NCBI RefSeq assembly: GCF_000006565.2
Contig: NC_031469.1
Location: forward strand, 620,001-684,000
DNA length: 64,000 nucleotides
Direction: 5' to 3'
From: Toxoplasma gondii ME49
Taxonomy: Eukaryota; Apicomplexa; Conoidasida; Eucoccidiorida; Sarcocystidae
Positions 1-10,545 of this stretch are shown one piece after another; position 1 is the first letter of the stretch; each line of letters starts with the position of its first letter. The notes beneath the pieces were generated by a model that was given only the letters and a program-made list of their open reading frames with translations, searched no databases and was not told where the DNA came from. A program made the translations under genes and the position numbers.

Positions 1-2525
1 CCCAAGCTTGTGGCGCATTCACGTCGACCATGCGATTTCGCGGGTAAAATAGATTCCACTGCAGACTGAATAGTTGGTCATTCGGGATTATCTCCAAAGC
101 GTAGACGACTTCGTCAAACTCCACGAATTCCACGTCGGAAACCTGAGAAAAAGCGTCTTTCAGCTTCGTCGTATCTGACGAGTAAAGACGCCGCGATTCT
201 TCAATGTCCAGCACCAGCAAATCCAACTGTTTCAGGTGGCTTAGGCTCGACACGAGCTCCGCCTAGCGGGAGTGGACGCACACAGAGAGCCGGGAAGAAC
301 AGAATACAGACGACAACCAAAAAGCACACACGTGAGAAGTGGAAGGTGGAAGGGGATAGAGGGAATTGCCGCATCAGTCGCATGATGAGAACGCTTTTCA
401 TTCTCTCTGGAACATGTGTACGCGGCATCATATCTTTTCTGGTCCGAGAGAGTAGGAACTGTCAGACGGTGTAGATACGTGTATATATGTGACTGTGGTT
501 CAGAGTGTCGACTGCTAATTTCATGTTGGGTTTGTTGTTTCTGTTTTGTCGGGGTTTTGCGCCTACCTGTTGTTCGTTAAATGAGAAGAATCCTCTCAAA
601 TGTTTCTGGATTTCGTACGGATCATCCACAGTCACACTAACGCCAGCAGCAACACTGGTGTCACCATACGTATTCGGTTCCACGAATCCCTGGTCTACCC
701 ATTTTTGCCGTTGAAATTCTCTCGTTCGTCGTTCAAATTCAAGTGCCCGAGTCCCTTCCTTCAATTTAATGACCAGACGCGGCGGTAAATCCGTCCTCGC
801 CACCGAAATAGGCGGCCTTTTGTGCTTTGAGGGAGACGATGTACCGAACTCCCCCGACGGCTTCCCGCCCGCTCGCTCACGTACATCCCAGTCTGTCTCG
901 TCGCCAGAATTCGTGGTCGCCGAACTGCGCTGTTGTGTTCTGCGCCCCGGCGCGGACTTCTCTGTTTCAGTAGAGTATCCTTCTTCCGTGCACAGCGACT
1001 CCTCTTCGTGTGTTTTGCTGGTTTCTGGCTCCTGCTCCTCTTCGCTTTGCGCTGCACCTTCCTCGCCCTCTGTGTCGCCCGCATCTTGTCTAATATCGTC
1101 ATCTTCCACCGCTTCTTCATTTCGTTCCACTTCCTCGGCAACTTCCGTGATACTCTTCTTCTCGGCGACTCTGCGCCTTGAAGAGGGGAAAGCGGAGTAC
1201 GATGAGTCAGAGGAGGAGGAGTCTTCTGAAGACCAAGGAGAGAACGAGAGCGACTCCGAAGAGTACGCCGAATTCACGCGTGAGAACGACGACGAGGAAA
1301 ATGGCCGGAACGGAGAGTAGCTGTTACTTGCACCTGAAGTGGAAAGGGGCCGTTGGTCCTCTCTTTCTTGTTGTCTGCGATTTGCTTGAGAAGAAGGTCT
1401 GACCACGAAGGGAGAATCCTGAACGTCCCTGGATTCTTCTTCCTCCCCCGCATTCGGACGGTCTGTTTCCTTCTCGTTCTTCTTGCTCTCTTCCAATGTC
1501 TGTTTCTTCCCCTCCTCTTTATGTCGGTGCACCAAAGCTGCCAGATCCTCCCAGGTGAAATCCGCATGTCCAAAGCCACCGTGGTGGGTGAAACTTGCTG
1601 TCTGTGCCTGAGCTGGCGGGCTGACTTCTCCCGTGTCTACCGTTACGATCAGCTGTCCATCGTACGGGTACGGATTTCTAATGCTGAGTTCCAGATGCTT
1701 TTTTTCTCCGAGAGAAAGGATTTCGTTGATCGAAGATAAAGTGGTTACCTGCCCTGGCAGCTGCGCAGACACGCCAGGCAGAAACTGCTGAGAGAGCAGC
1801 AGCGGACTCGGCGCAGGGCATGAGCTACGGAGCGCGAAAAAGGAGAGAAGAAAGAAGATAGCTAGAGGCCGGAAGGAAAGACGAAAACGGGAGAAGTGAA
1901 GCGGGAAGAAGATGCAGGGCCACAAGGCGAAATAGGGAGACGAACCGGAAGCGGTGGCAGATGAGGGGGCCCTTCGAGAAGGTGGCAAGCGCCGTGGGGA
2001 GATGCACAGAGACAGGAGAGACGAAGGTTTGAACAGATGCAGAGAAACTATTCCTCGGCTGCAGAGTTCCGGAGAAGGGAGTACACGGGAAAGAGAAAAC
2101 GAGACGGGAGAGACAGGGAAGTGATGAAGGCCACCAGTCTGTGGCCTCTCCGAAGGGATTCGCCGAGTTTCGCGATTGTTCGGAAGCACGGCCAAAGAAG
2201 TGCCCCGTGCCGAATGTGTTGAAAAAAGGAATGCGAACAACGACACCAGAGAGAAGAGGCGGGAGTTCAGGGAACCAGAGTACGCAGGAAGGAACAACAG
2301 TGAGAGGAAAAACGAAAGTAACGAAACCTGGCCGTCAAGGCGCGAAGAGACAGGAAACAGGGAGAAGGGTGCAAAACAGACTTTTCGGTTTTCTTCCCCT
2401 GGTTTCACTTCCGCTTTGCCGTCACTAGTCGGCTCCCTCTGCCGTCTCGTTCCCAACAACGAAACAAGGAGTGTTAACGAGGAAGAGGCTTTGTCTGCTC
2501 CCGTTGTCTTAGGCCCGCCTTCCAT
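1..2525 (-). CDS. Subtilisin-like serine protease, N-terminal part (runs off window)
   Basis: Two exons are visible: the earlier one ends at 567 (CAG|GTAGGC donor), and the next spans 262 to the window edge after an AG acceptor at 264-263, phase 0. The second exon reads as the end of a subtilase propeptide followed by the start of a family S8 catalytic domain: IPNDQLFSLQWNLF and, 12 residues later, VNAPQAW, the usual N-terminal blocks of subtilisins. The Asp, His and Ser triad would lie beyond base 1. The first exon carries a hydrophobic segment (LAIFFLLSFFAL) and then an acidic, Ser-rich spacer with many Glu runs, as seen in apicomplexan SUB-type proteases, which are secretory. The true start is unresolved. 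The first in-frame Met upstream of the hydrophobic segment is at 2525, but that puts the segment about 200 residues in, so a short 5' exon in another frame is possible. Confidence 0.72.
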
Positions 2526-3101
2526 TGTCGGATTCTCTCGTGTACAAAAACACAGGTGCGTCGTCCCAGGATCACTTCCGCTACACCCGCCACCAGTACT
2601 TCTTTCGACTTCTGGGTTGGCGAAGTCTAGCGCATGGGGCTTCTGACCAGAGTCATTCGTACAACAATCACACCGAGAAACGTGGTATCTGCTATATACC
2701 AAAACCTTACAGCCAGCCTTCGGTTTTTGCGCACAGCTTTTGCTCCTTTGGGTGAAAGAGAAATCATTAGGTAGAACGCGAAATGTAGATTCATTTGCCT
2801 CACAATGACTCGGAGCAAGAACCTCCAGACCCGGACATTGTAGCGACTGTCTGCGGCTCGGCATTTTGGCCGGCGTTTGCTCAAAACGAAAGGGTCTGTG
2901 CAGAAGGAAGAACTTGGGAAAGTGTCGAATGTCTTTAACAAAACGTGGTGTTGAAATACAGATCGTCTGAGAAAAAGTCAGGGTATTCGCCTTACCAAGT
3001 AACGAAACATGGCAGGAATGGAACACCCCATAGACACACGCCTGGGGTAAAGGCACGGAATACGACGGTAAGAGTGTCACAGAACAGTGGGGTGAATGCA
3101 T

Positions 3102-5980
3102 GGGGAAACTCCAGGAAAAACCAATTCGATCAGAGAGTGCAACGCTATGTTAGCGAATATCCATGCTTGGACATGGAGGCTGAAACACTCAAACATTCTG
3201 GACCCTGCATTCGGTGAGTTTGCTCATCTGCACAGAGCTCCATTTGCGAATTCGAAGATGAATGTCTGTGGACATGCAGTGACATAGCATCTGAATACAC
3301 AGCAGCGACCGCACACACACACAGGAATTTTTGCATACATTTCCATAGATACGGAAGCAAAAGAAAAGCCGGGGACTGTGACTTGTGAAGAAAACGTACG
3401 TTTGCAGGTGCGCCGCACTGATAGGCCAACCTCTCCACTGTGTCTCTCGATTGAGACAAACCGTCGTTAGCGGGTTTCTTCGGGAATTCGATAAATCTCT
3501 GCTATCCTACCGGCACGGTGTAAGACACAAAACGTGTGACTAACTGCGGGGCAACACCCTTTGTGGCATTATCGACGGAACGGAATTTTGTGAAGTATCG
3601 TGACTGAATTCGGGAAAAAGCTAAGGAGGTTGAACCGTTCTCCCATAGGAAGTCAATCGTTTCATCCGGAGGGTTATGGTTCTGAAGACACAACACACGC
3701 GGCAAACTTGGTTTTTGCCTCAGCTCGCCCGACGGTGATACGGAATCGTCCACTCCCCGCTTTTTCACGTTGTAAAAAATATACAGACTTCCCGGTCTGC
3801 GTTCTTTAGACGCGTTTCTCAAACGCGAAGGACGGAACGGATTCACACGTGATTTCCACGAAAAAGTGAATTCCTGGCACTAGTCGGTAAAGCGGGAGGG
3901 CCGCCATTGACGTTGCCACGAAATGTGAAGCAGAGGGCTGGCGACGGAAACAGGAAAACACTAGTTCTGGTACAGCCTATGAAGCAAACTGTTTGAGATA
4001 CGAAGGAGTATGCACACCGCAAAGTCTGAAACTGCTGGGACTGAGTAGAGTTCAAGTGTACCGGAGGGAAAATGACACATGGGCAGCAATTCATTCCCAC
4101 GTGCTAGTGCCCAAAAACCAAGTAACATTGACCAGGGGAGAGTGACTCGCTTTCTCATTGAAACTGTCTGGCAAAGGCACACCTCTTTCAAACAGAGACT
4201 TTGAAGACGCTAATTCGCACATCGACGGCAAGGGAAACGAATACAAGTTCGTAGTCACTTTAGGTCAATGGTCTAGCTAACTTGATCTGGCTTGTATACT
4301 CTCCATGTTAATGGCTTCTCACGCTACGCTCATTGAAGCACGCTTCAAGAAAATGGTATATCTCATTTCTGCAGGTGTCAGTGACACCGATGCTACATCC
4401 ATGTACCCGAAATTGGTAGACTTAACAGGTTGGTTCTTCGAGAACGCACCGTCCGCTTAGGAAACGAAACAATGCCTTGGTAACCTACCACATGCTTCCC
4501 AGTTCCTCTTTCATCTGGAAGAACGTAACGTGAAGAGAGCAACAGTCAGGCCCTGATTATGTGCATCTTGCCGATGCACAGACAGAAGATACAACTCTGA
4601 AGGTTTGATTTATCATGAGGTTTAACCGGATTTTCACTCTGGCCCAGAGGGGCTATGCCAGTTCTGTGCCTCAACAAGTGTGCGGCAGTTCAGTGGCTTC
4701 TGAAAGCAGAGAGCATGCCTTGACACCTCTCCCTCTCGGAACAACACCATCGGTTCCGAGCAGCCGGTTTTACACAACTAGGGGCCCGCTCGCGATGCCA
4801 ATGTGTGTGGCTTCCTGTAGGTTTCTTCCTCTTCTAAAACGCCGCTACGACTCATTAACTGTCACCGAAATAGCGTACTGAAGACTGAAGCACCTGCAAC
4901 AACCTCCGCATCTTTGGAGACCTCTTGAACCTTTGCCACGGACTGCATGTGTCGCATGTATTACTGAGTTTGTCAGCCTCTCTTTCCCGTACGGGGGTCG
5001 CACGACAACACGAGGCGAACAAAAATGGAAACTGAATTTCTGTATGCCCTCTGATATGCTCACAAAAGTGGCGTTAAGCGTACATGAGCTGTTCAAAGTG
5101 TGTAAGCAACGCAAGATGAGCACCAGTCGCACCCCTGAAACAGGCTACCTTGGGTCAGCAGACATTTCCCTCACGTGTACACAACTCAGCTCCTTGCGAC
5201 CTAGTGTAATGCAGAGAAGGAACAGAATAGCTGCATTTCACAAACATTCGGATAACACGTTGCAGTTGCTAAAGAGCTGCGACTCTCTCTGCATTAACCT
5301 CTCACTTGCTCAAAATGACTCGGGTGATTGCTAGTCATGCAAGCCCCAAGTCGTTGCATACTGTCATGCTTGTTATTTTGCTGAGAGCGATGTTCACAGG
5401 AACTGCTGGTGTTCGCAGAGTTGACTACACCGCGGCATTGCCCCCTGCAGGAAGGGCGTTTGATTAGTGTGCAGCTGTGGTTCTAAGTTGCCTGATAAAC
5501 CTCTGCAATGGTGTACCTTTATGACTGGGTCGACTTCCAGTTGCAAGGCACAGCGGTGTGGTTATGGCCAAATACGCGAAAACGTGTGCAGCGTCGAGTT
5601 CCATTGAAGATGGCACGAGAGGATGCGAAGTTGAGCGGCAGCCGACAAACGAGCGGAGGGTGTTGCAACTGTTTTCGTTCGCGTCCCTTCCTCCCGTCCA
5701 GCCTCCTCTCTGCAGCTACCAGTACCTCCAAGCCGAACCGGTGCAGTTGCGAGCGTATGTGGAGCAGGCCGATTGTGACGCGGAAAGGGTGTCAATTACC
5801 TCCGTGGAACCTCACAAAAGTTTCCTCATGTCCAATACGGCCTGAAAAGAGTGTTTGGTTTCTGGTTTCGCGAAAAAGCTATCGAAAAGGAGAGCGACAA
5901 CCAAGGGTTTGAACCCATAATGTATGTGTGTGTGTGTGCCGTCGGCAGAGTGCAGTCTTGGCAGTCACCTTTACACCAGA
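3102..5980. other. Spacer with no supportable gene
   Basis: Only short open frames occur on either strand, without recognisable domains, convincing splice sites or consistent start context. A frame at 5558-5845 (plus) could be an upstream exon of the following gene. It ends before a pyrimidine-containing acceptor (cctttacaccag, ending at about 5979), but no donor gives a clean join. Confidence 0.5.
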
Positions 5981-7243
5981 ATGACGGAAGCCAGGTCGTC
6001 AGGGCCCAAGAAACGGAAGAAGGAAATTTCACCGCAGGCATTGAGCCCAGATGAAGCTTCAATTTGTGGCCCTCGGGAGCGGACACCTAGGCGGATACTG
6101 CCTGAACGAGCCTGTGCTCGGTTGTGCATCCTTCGACTCAAAGCTTGCGCTAGTGTAGCAGACGAGCACTTACGCGCGCGACTCAAGCGGGACGAAAACG
6201 CGTATCGACAGCAACAGAAGGCCCGATTGCTACCCAGCTCAAAGGAGGCGTGGACTGTGGCGTATAAGAAGGTCGTGAGCTCGATTAAATCTGGAGAAGG
6301 TGCAAGAATTGTTCTTCGGAAGCCTCAATGTCGCCCCGAGAAACCGATCCAGCCGAAACCGCTTCAGAACCGCGTTAGGCGTCGCTCTATCCATGAACTC
6401 CTACCGGGAGAGTGGAGAGTGCGAATCGTGCTGGCGACGAGAGATTCTGGCGTGGAAGACGAAAACAAGAACAACCATCCGGCCAACTCGGGAAAACAAT
6501 CGGAACCACAGACAGAATCCGCTGCGGGTTTGCGTGGGTCAGGGGAAGCGCCAGGACGCAGAAACGTGACAGCGGCCAACCATTCGTCCAGTCGGGATGA
6601 GCCAGAGGTGTTTCACCGCTGGTATTGGTGTCCGAGGTTTGATGAGGCAGAGATGCTTTTTTCCAGGGCACTTGATTACCTTAGGGGATACTTGGGGGTC
6701 GACGGGTACCCGCGGCGAACAGAAGCTCAAGTTGCTCAGCAGGTCATCGCCGTACTACGCTACACATATCGTTTTACTCTGACCTATGATCACAGACTGG
6801 AGCTTATCTGCAAGCGACTCTCGTGGGAGACCCTCAAGCGCGAAGCTGGCAGTAATGCCCTTCCGCCGAGAGTGGAAGCGGTAGCGATCGGCGCACCTCC
6901 ATTGGACATTCTAGTGGAAGCAGAGAAGGAACGCGCGAGGCTGAAAGCTGCTTCTCGGGCCAAGCATTTTCTCCAGCTCCTCCGGCCGTGGTCAAGAGCT
7001 CCGCTAACATACTATGGCGACACCAGGAGATCCGGAAGATCTCGAGCTGCCGTATCAGTTTCTTCTGCAGGAAAGCGACCTCCAGCGGATGTGTCAGTTG
7101 GCAGTCACGTTCCTTGTTTCTCTCTGTCCCCACACAAGCGAATCTTTCAAAAAGTGAAATCTCGAGCGACGAAAGCCGCAGAACAAACGGACTCTGTGAC
7201 ACCAATGAACACCAAGTTACTTCACTACGATAAGCCCCGCTGA
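5981..7243 (+). CDS. Uncharacterised basic protein, 420 aa
   Basis: An uninterrupted frame of 421 codons. The ATG at 5981 gives MTEARSSGPKKRKKEIS at the N-terminus, where PKKRKKE resembles a monopartite nuclear localisation signal. The protein is rich in Arg, Lys and Ala. A central block from about residue 205 to 320 is the best candidate for a folded region, with aromatic residues (HRWYWCPRFDEAE) and predicted helices (ALDYLRGYLG, QQVIAVLRYTYRFTLTYDHRLELICKRL). No family was recognised. A 19-residue in-frame extension upstream (start at 5924) is made of a TG-repeat and is unlikely to be translated. The sequence just before the ATG could also be a splice acceptor, in which case this is an internal or last exon. 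Nuclear location is inferred from the motif only. Confidence 0.55.
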   Translation: MTEARSSGPKKRKKEISPQALSPDEASICGPRERTPRRILPERACARLCILRLKACASVADEHLRARLKRDENAYRQQQKARLLPSSKEAWTVAYKKVVSSIKSGEGARIVLRKPQCRPEKPIQPKPLQNRVRRRSIHELLPGEWRVRIVLATRDSGVEDENKNNHPANSGKQSEPQTESAAGLRGSGEAPGRRNVTAANHSSSRDEPEVFHRWYWCPRFDEAEMLFSRALDYLRGYLGVDGYPRRTEAQVAQQVIAVLRYTYRFTLTYDHRLELICKRLSWETLKREAGSNALPPRVEAVAIGAPPLDILVEAEKERARLKAASRAKHFLQLLRPWSRAPLTYYGDTRRSGRSRAAVSVSSAGKRPPADVSVGSHVPCFSLSPHKRIFQKVKSRATKAAEQTDSVTPMNTKLLHYDKPR

Positions 7244-9480
7244 AGCAGACGAACCGAGATCGGGGGGACACACGAATCAGCGGCAGACAGTCAGTCGGTG
7301 GAAAACAGGCACGCGAGAAGACAATGTGTGCGGCAGCGAGGACGAAGAAGCAACGGAGAGCGGGCGGTGACATGATAAAAGTCGAGAAAACTCTAACACC
7401 ACGCGGGCACCGCGCAGAGTGGCCATGTCGCCGGGATGGCAAGGAACAGAAGGCGACACACGGTTCACAAGAGAGCCAGATGGGGGAGACGCAAAGCGAA
7501 CTGAGCGGAACAAAAATAGTTGACTGTGACCCGACTTTGTTCCACGGCGATTTTAAGAGTCAGTGGGTGAAAAATCACCGTCAGAATACTCAACAGGTAT
7601 CAGCAGATGGACATGAACAAGCAACTCCCAGGGAACAGATGCAGAAAGTTAGCCTCGTTAACTCACAAGCACCTGCCTGTGTTCAAGAGACTGTATTTGC
7701 CTGGGAGGAGCTGTGCCTTTTGGATCGCATATGTCATCGATTCAGTTTCCTGGTATCGTGTCTCCGATAGTCTTCGCATCTGGGCATGGTGCCGCTGAAG
7801 CTCAGCATACTGTTCTGTTACCAATGTTTCGTGGGAAACGTGGGCGTACTAGCGCTTCCGTAGAGGACACCGACTTCCTGTGTAGCGTCCGTCGATTATC
7901 CTTCCAGAGGAACTTTCTCTACATGATACAGATACACTAAGGCTGCCGCGTCCATTGCCGCGTGCTCAAAACCGCCTGCTACGAGTGGACGGTGTCGCAA
8001 TCCATTTTCAGATTCTTTGGATATTCGTTTTCCACCAAAATTCGCTGCAACTACACTTACAGCTTTTTCTGTTTGTCAGTGAAGCAGCAGAGCCCAAGTG
8101 AAACCCCAAGAGAAACGGCAGTCTTTGGCCTTACGTAAACTTGTATACGGGTTACAATGGGGAGATTCCGCTTTTGACAGTCTCGAACACAGGATTTAAA
8201 GTGTAAGCGACGACTCGGTTTCAAACATAGCTAGGGAGCTTGCTGGTACATTATCGTGATCACATCAGCTTGCATACGGGGGAGAATGCAGAGGAAACGA
8301 TGCGTTTTTATCCACAGAATTCTCCGCTGTTTGTGCGCGGTCAACCTTAAAAAGCTGGCTGGGACGAGGGGCCTTCAAGCGTGGAACGTGCACGAGTCAA
8401 GTTCCATCCATACATACCAGGCGTAAACGGCGTTCATCCAGTTGACAACTCAGACGGTTCCTTACGACCGTCATCTATTTAGAGTGCATCATTGTCTGCA
8501 CTGATTCGAAGTGTAGATACAAGATTCTAAATTCTAAATGGTTCAAAGTCACGGCACTAAAAAACACCTCATCAGAACTCGTGAAAAGCGCGCACACCGC
8601 CTCTCTTGAGCTGTGACCGGAGAAGAGGACTCGTGAAGGTCGGAAACACATATGCACAAACACGTGGACAGAGATCCCTGGGCTATCTGTGAGTTTTGTT
8701 CTCGGCTACACTGGGAAAAGTAGTTTCTGCAGAAAACCGCAGCGGGGATTTTGTGGCTCTAAACCCCGAGAGAATAGGTCGCGCAGAAAAAATTCCCGCG
8801 CGCGATGGCGATGGAAAGAATGTGACCACTGTTGCTGGGAAAGCATCCCACTTTTTGTAAGGATGTAGAACCGAAAGGGCACTGTTCCTGCTTTGTTAAG
8901 TCGGCAAAGAAAACTTGTACAATTCAGGAGTACACACATCGGAGCCGAGTGGCTTGCAGGCGTTGAAATTTGAGACGCAGAACGTTTGAATCTGCAGCGG
9001 ACAGTTGGAGTAGAACTGACTATTCTTCGGGATACGTGAAAAGCAAAGAGCCTCTCCGTCTGCGTCGTGAATCTGAGCTGCAATGGCAAGCGACAGCATG
9101 CAGAGTTTTACTCTCTGTCCTAGTTGCACCGACGGACAGGCAAGCCTGAACAGAAAGGAAGTTCTCCATGTTTGTTTCTCGGTCTTTGGCAGGAGACAGA
9201 TTCGCTGTACGGGGAAAAGTGAACAACTTCGTGAAGGGAAGCTCCTACTCTGCCGACTTTCCTTGCGATTCATCGTGCATGCGGCACATCGATGGAACGA
9301 GAAAAACGCGCATGCTTGTCAGTTTTCTGCGGCGGCGAACGGCAGTCAGACCAGCGAGGAAGTCCGTCTTCCTAAGTCGTCCGTCCTCGCTTCTGCTTGT
9401 TCATCTTTTGACAATTCATGTGTGAAAGGAAGACACTTATTTGCGGGGCTTAGGCCGCGCTCGTGCTCTGCTTGTTGCTT
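7244..9480. other. Spacer, one weak minus-strand frame
   Basis: No supportable gene. The minus frame 8896-9273 ends in a peptide of fairly ordinary composition (for example QIHDADGEALCFSRIP). It has no domain, no clear splice partners and no good start, so it is noted and not called. The plus frame 7324-7770 is Gln/Lys-rich and may be 3' UTR of the preceding gene. Confidence 0.4.
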
Positions 9481-10545
9481 CAGTGAATAAACTGGTCTTC
9501 TTGTCTCTCCCTTCTTTCTGTTTCTGGTTGTTTTTCCCCCGTCCTCCGATTCTCTGTCACAAAGTTCTAGTCGTCTCTTCTTCGACCTTCTTCCTCGCTT
9601 GGTGGAGTCTTTCGTTCCAGTCTCTCTTCTTCTCTTATCTCGCGCCTCCTCGCGTGGTATAAAAGACGCACTTAGAGAAGTCGCCCCGTCGGTGGCGGCG
9701 CCTCTGCTCAGTTCTCTCGGCTCTACGACGTTTGCTAGGACTCCCGCAAGTCCTTCATATGCAGGCTTCGCAGCAGCAGCTCGATTGGAAAAGAGAGGAG
9801 GAACATCCACTCCTACTTGGCGGAGAACGCGTTCGTCCAGCTCCTAGACAGGGGTGTCAGGCACTTTCCTCATCTGTCAGGAAAGCTCAGCTTTCTCCTT
9901 TTCAACGATCAACTCTCCGCTTCGTCTCATCTTCTCTGCTTCATTGTCCTTGCCAAATCTGGTAGCCCCGTCAGCTTGTGGCTTCGCAAAGGTCTTTGTC
10001 TTGTTGTTCCTCTGGTTCCGTTTCTGTGCATTCGCCGATTTTCCCTGCAGATTTCTTAGGCCTTCTCTCCCCGTTTCCAGTTAGCTTTCTTGAGTTTTCT
10101 TTGCTCGAATGTGGAAGCGGTTTCCTCGCAGGCGTCTTCGGTTTTGCGACCCCCCCTCTTCGTCTGCTCTCTGCTTCGACTCTTCAACTTTCGCGGCTTC
10201 TTCCTCCCCCTTTTTCAGCTGATCTCGAGGGTCTCTCTCTCTTCTCTCATTTTGTATGCTTCCTCTGACGCGGCTTTCTTCACTCTCTGTCGCTGCCTGT
10301 CTTCTGGTTCGCTGCTCTCCGCTCTGCCTCTCGCACTTCGTCTCCGTTCTTCCATGACAATACGGGTCTCCTAGGCATTCTTCTCTGTCTCTCGTCATTC
10401 TCCTCTCTCTCCTTGGAGTGCCTCCGTCTGTTCGTCTTCGCCCTCTCTCCTTCTTCTCTTCTTCCTTTCTTCTTCGCGTCTCTCTCGCGTTGTTGCCTTC
10501 CACTGTCTCCTCCTCCTCGCTCAACTATTTCTCTGCGCGTCCGCA
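9481..10545 (+). promoter_or_regulatory. Pyrimidine-rich promoter/leader of the prohibitin-like gene
   Basis: About 1 kb that is strongly T/C-rich on the plus strand (runs of ctctct, tttct and ctcctc) and leads up to the ATG at 10546. Such tracts commonly lie in promoters and 5' UTRs of coccidian genes. A TATA-like ggtataaaag occurs near 9656, but its role is unproven. Several long frames open here on both strands simply because pyrimidine-rich DNA has few stop codons. Confidence 0.5.

Noticed and set aside
9656..9666. TATA-box-like ggtataaaag
   Set aside because: It lies 0.9 kb before the start codon, and TATA elements are not a dependable promoter signal in these parasites. It is kept only as a remark.
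9346..9810. Minus frame of 154 codons in the leader of the prohibitin-like gene
   Set aside because: It lies in a pyrimidine-rich region where stop codons are rare. It has no domain and no conserved-looking segment.
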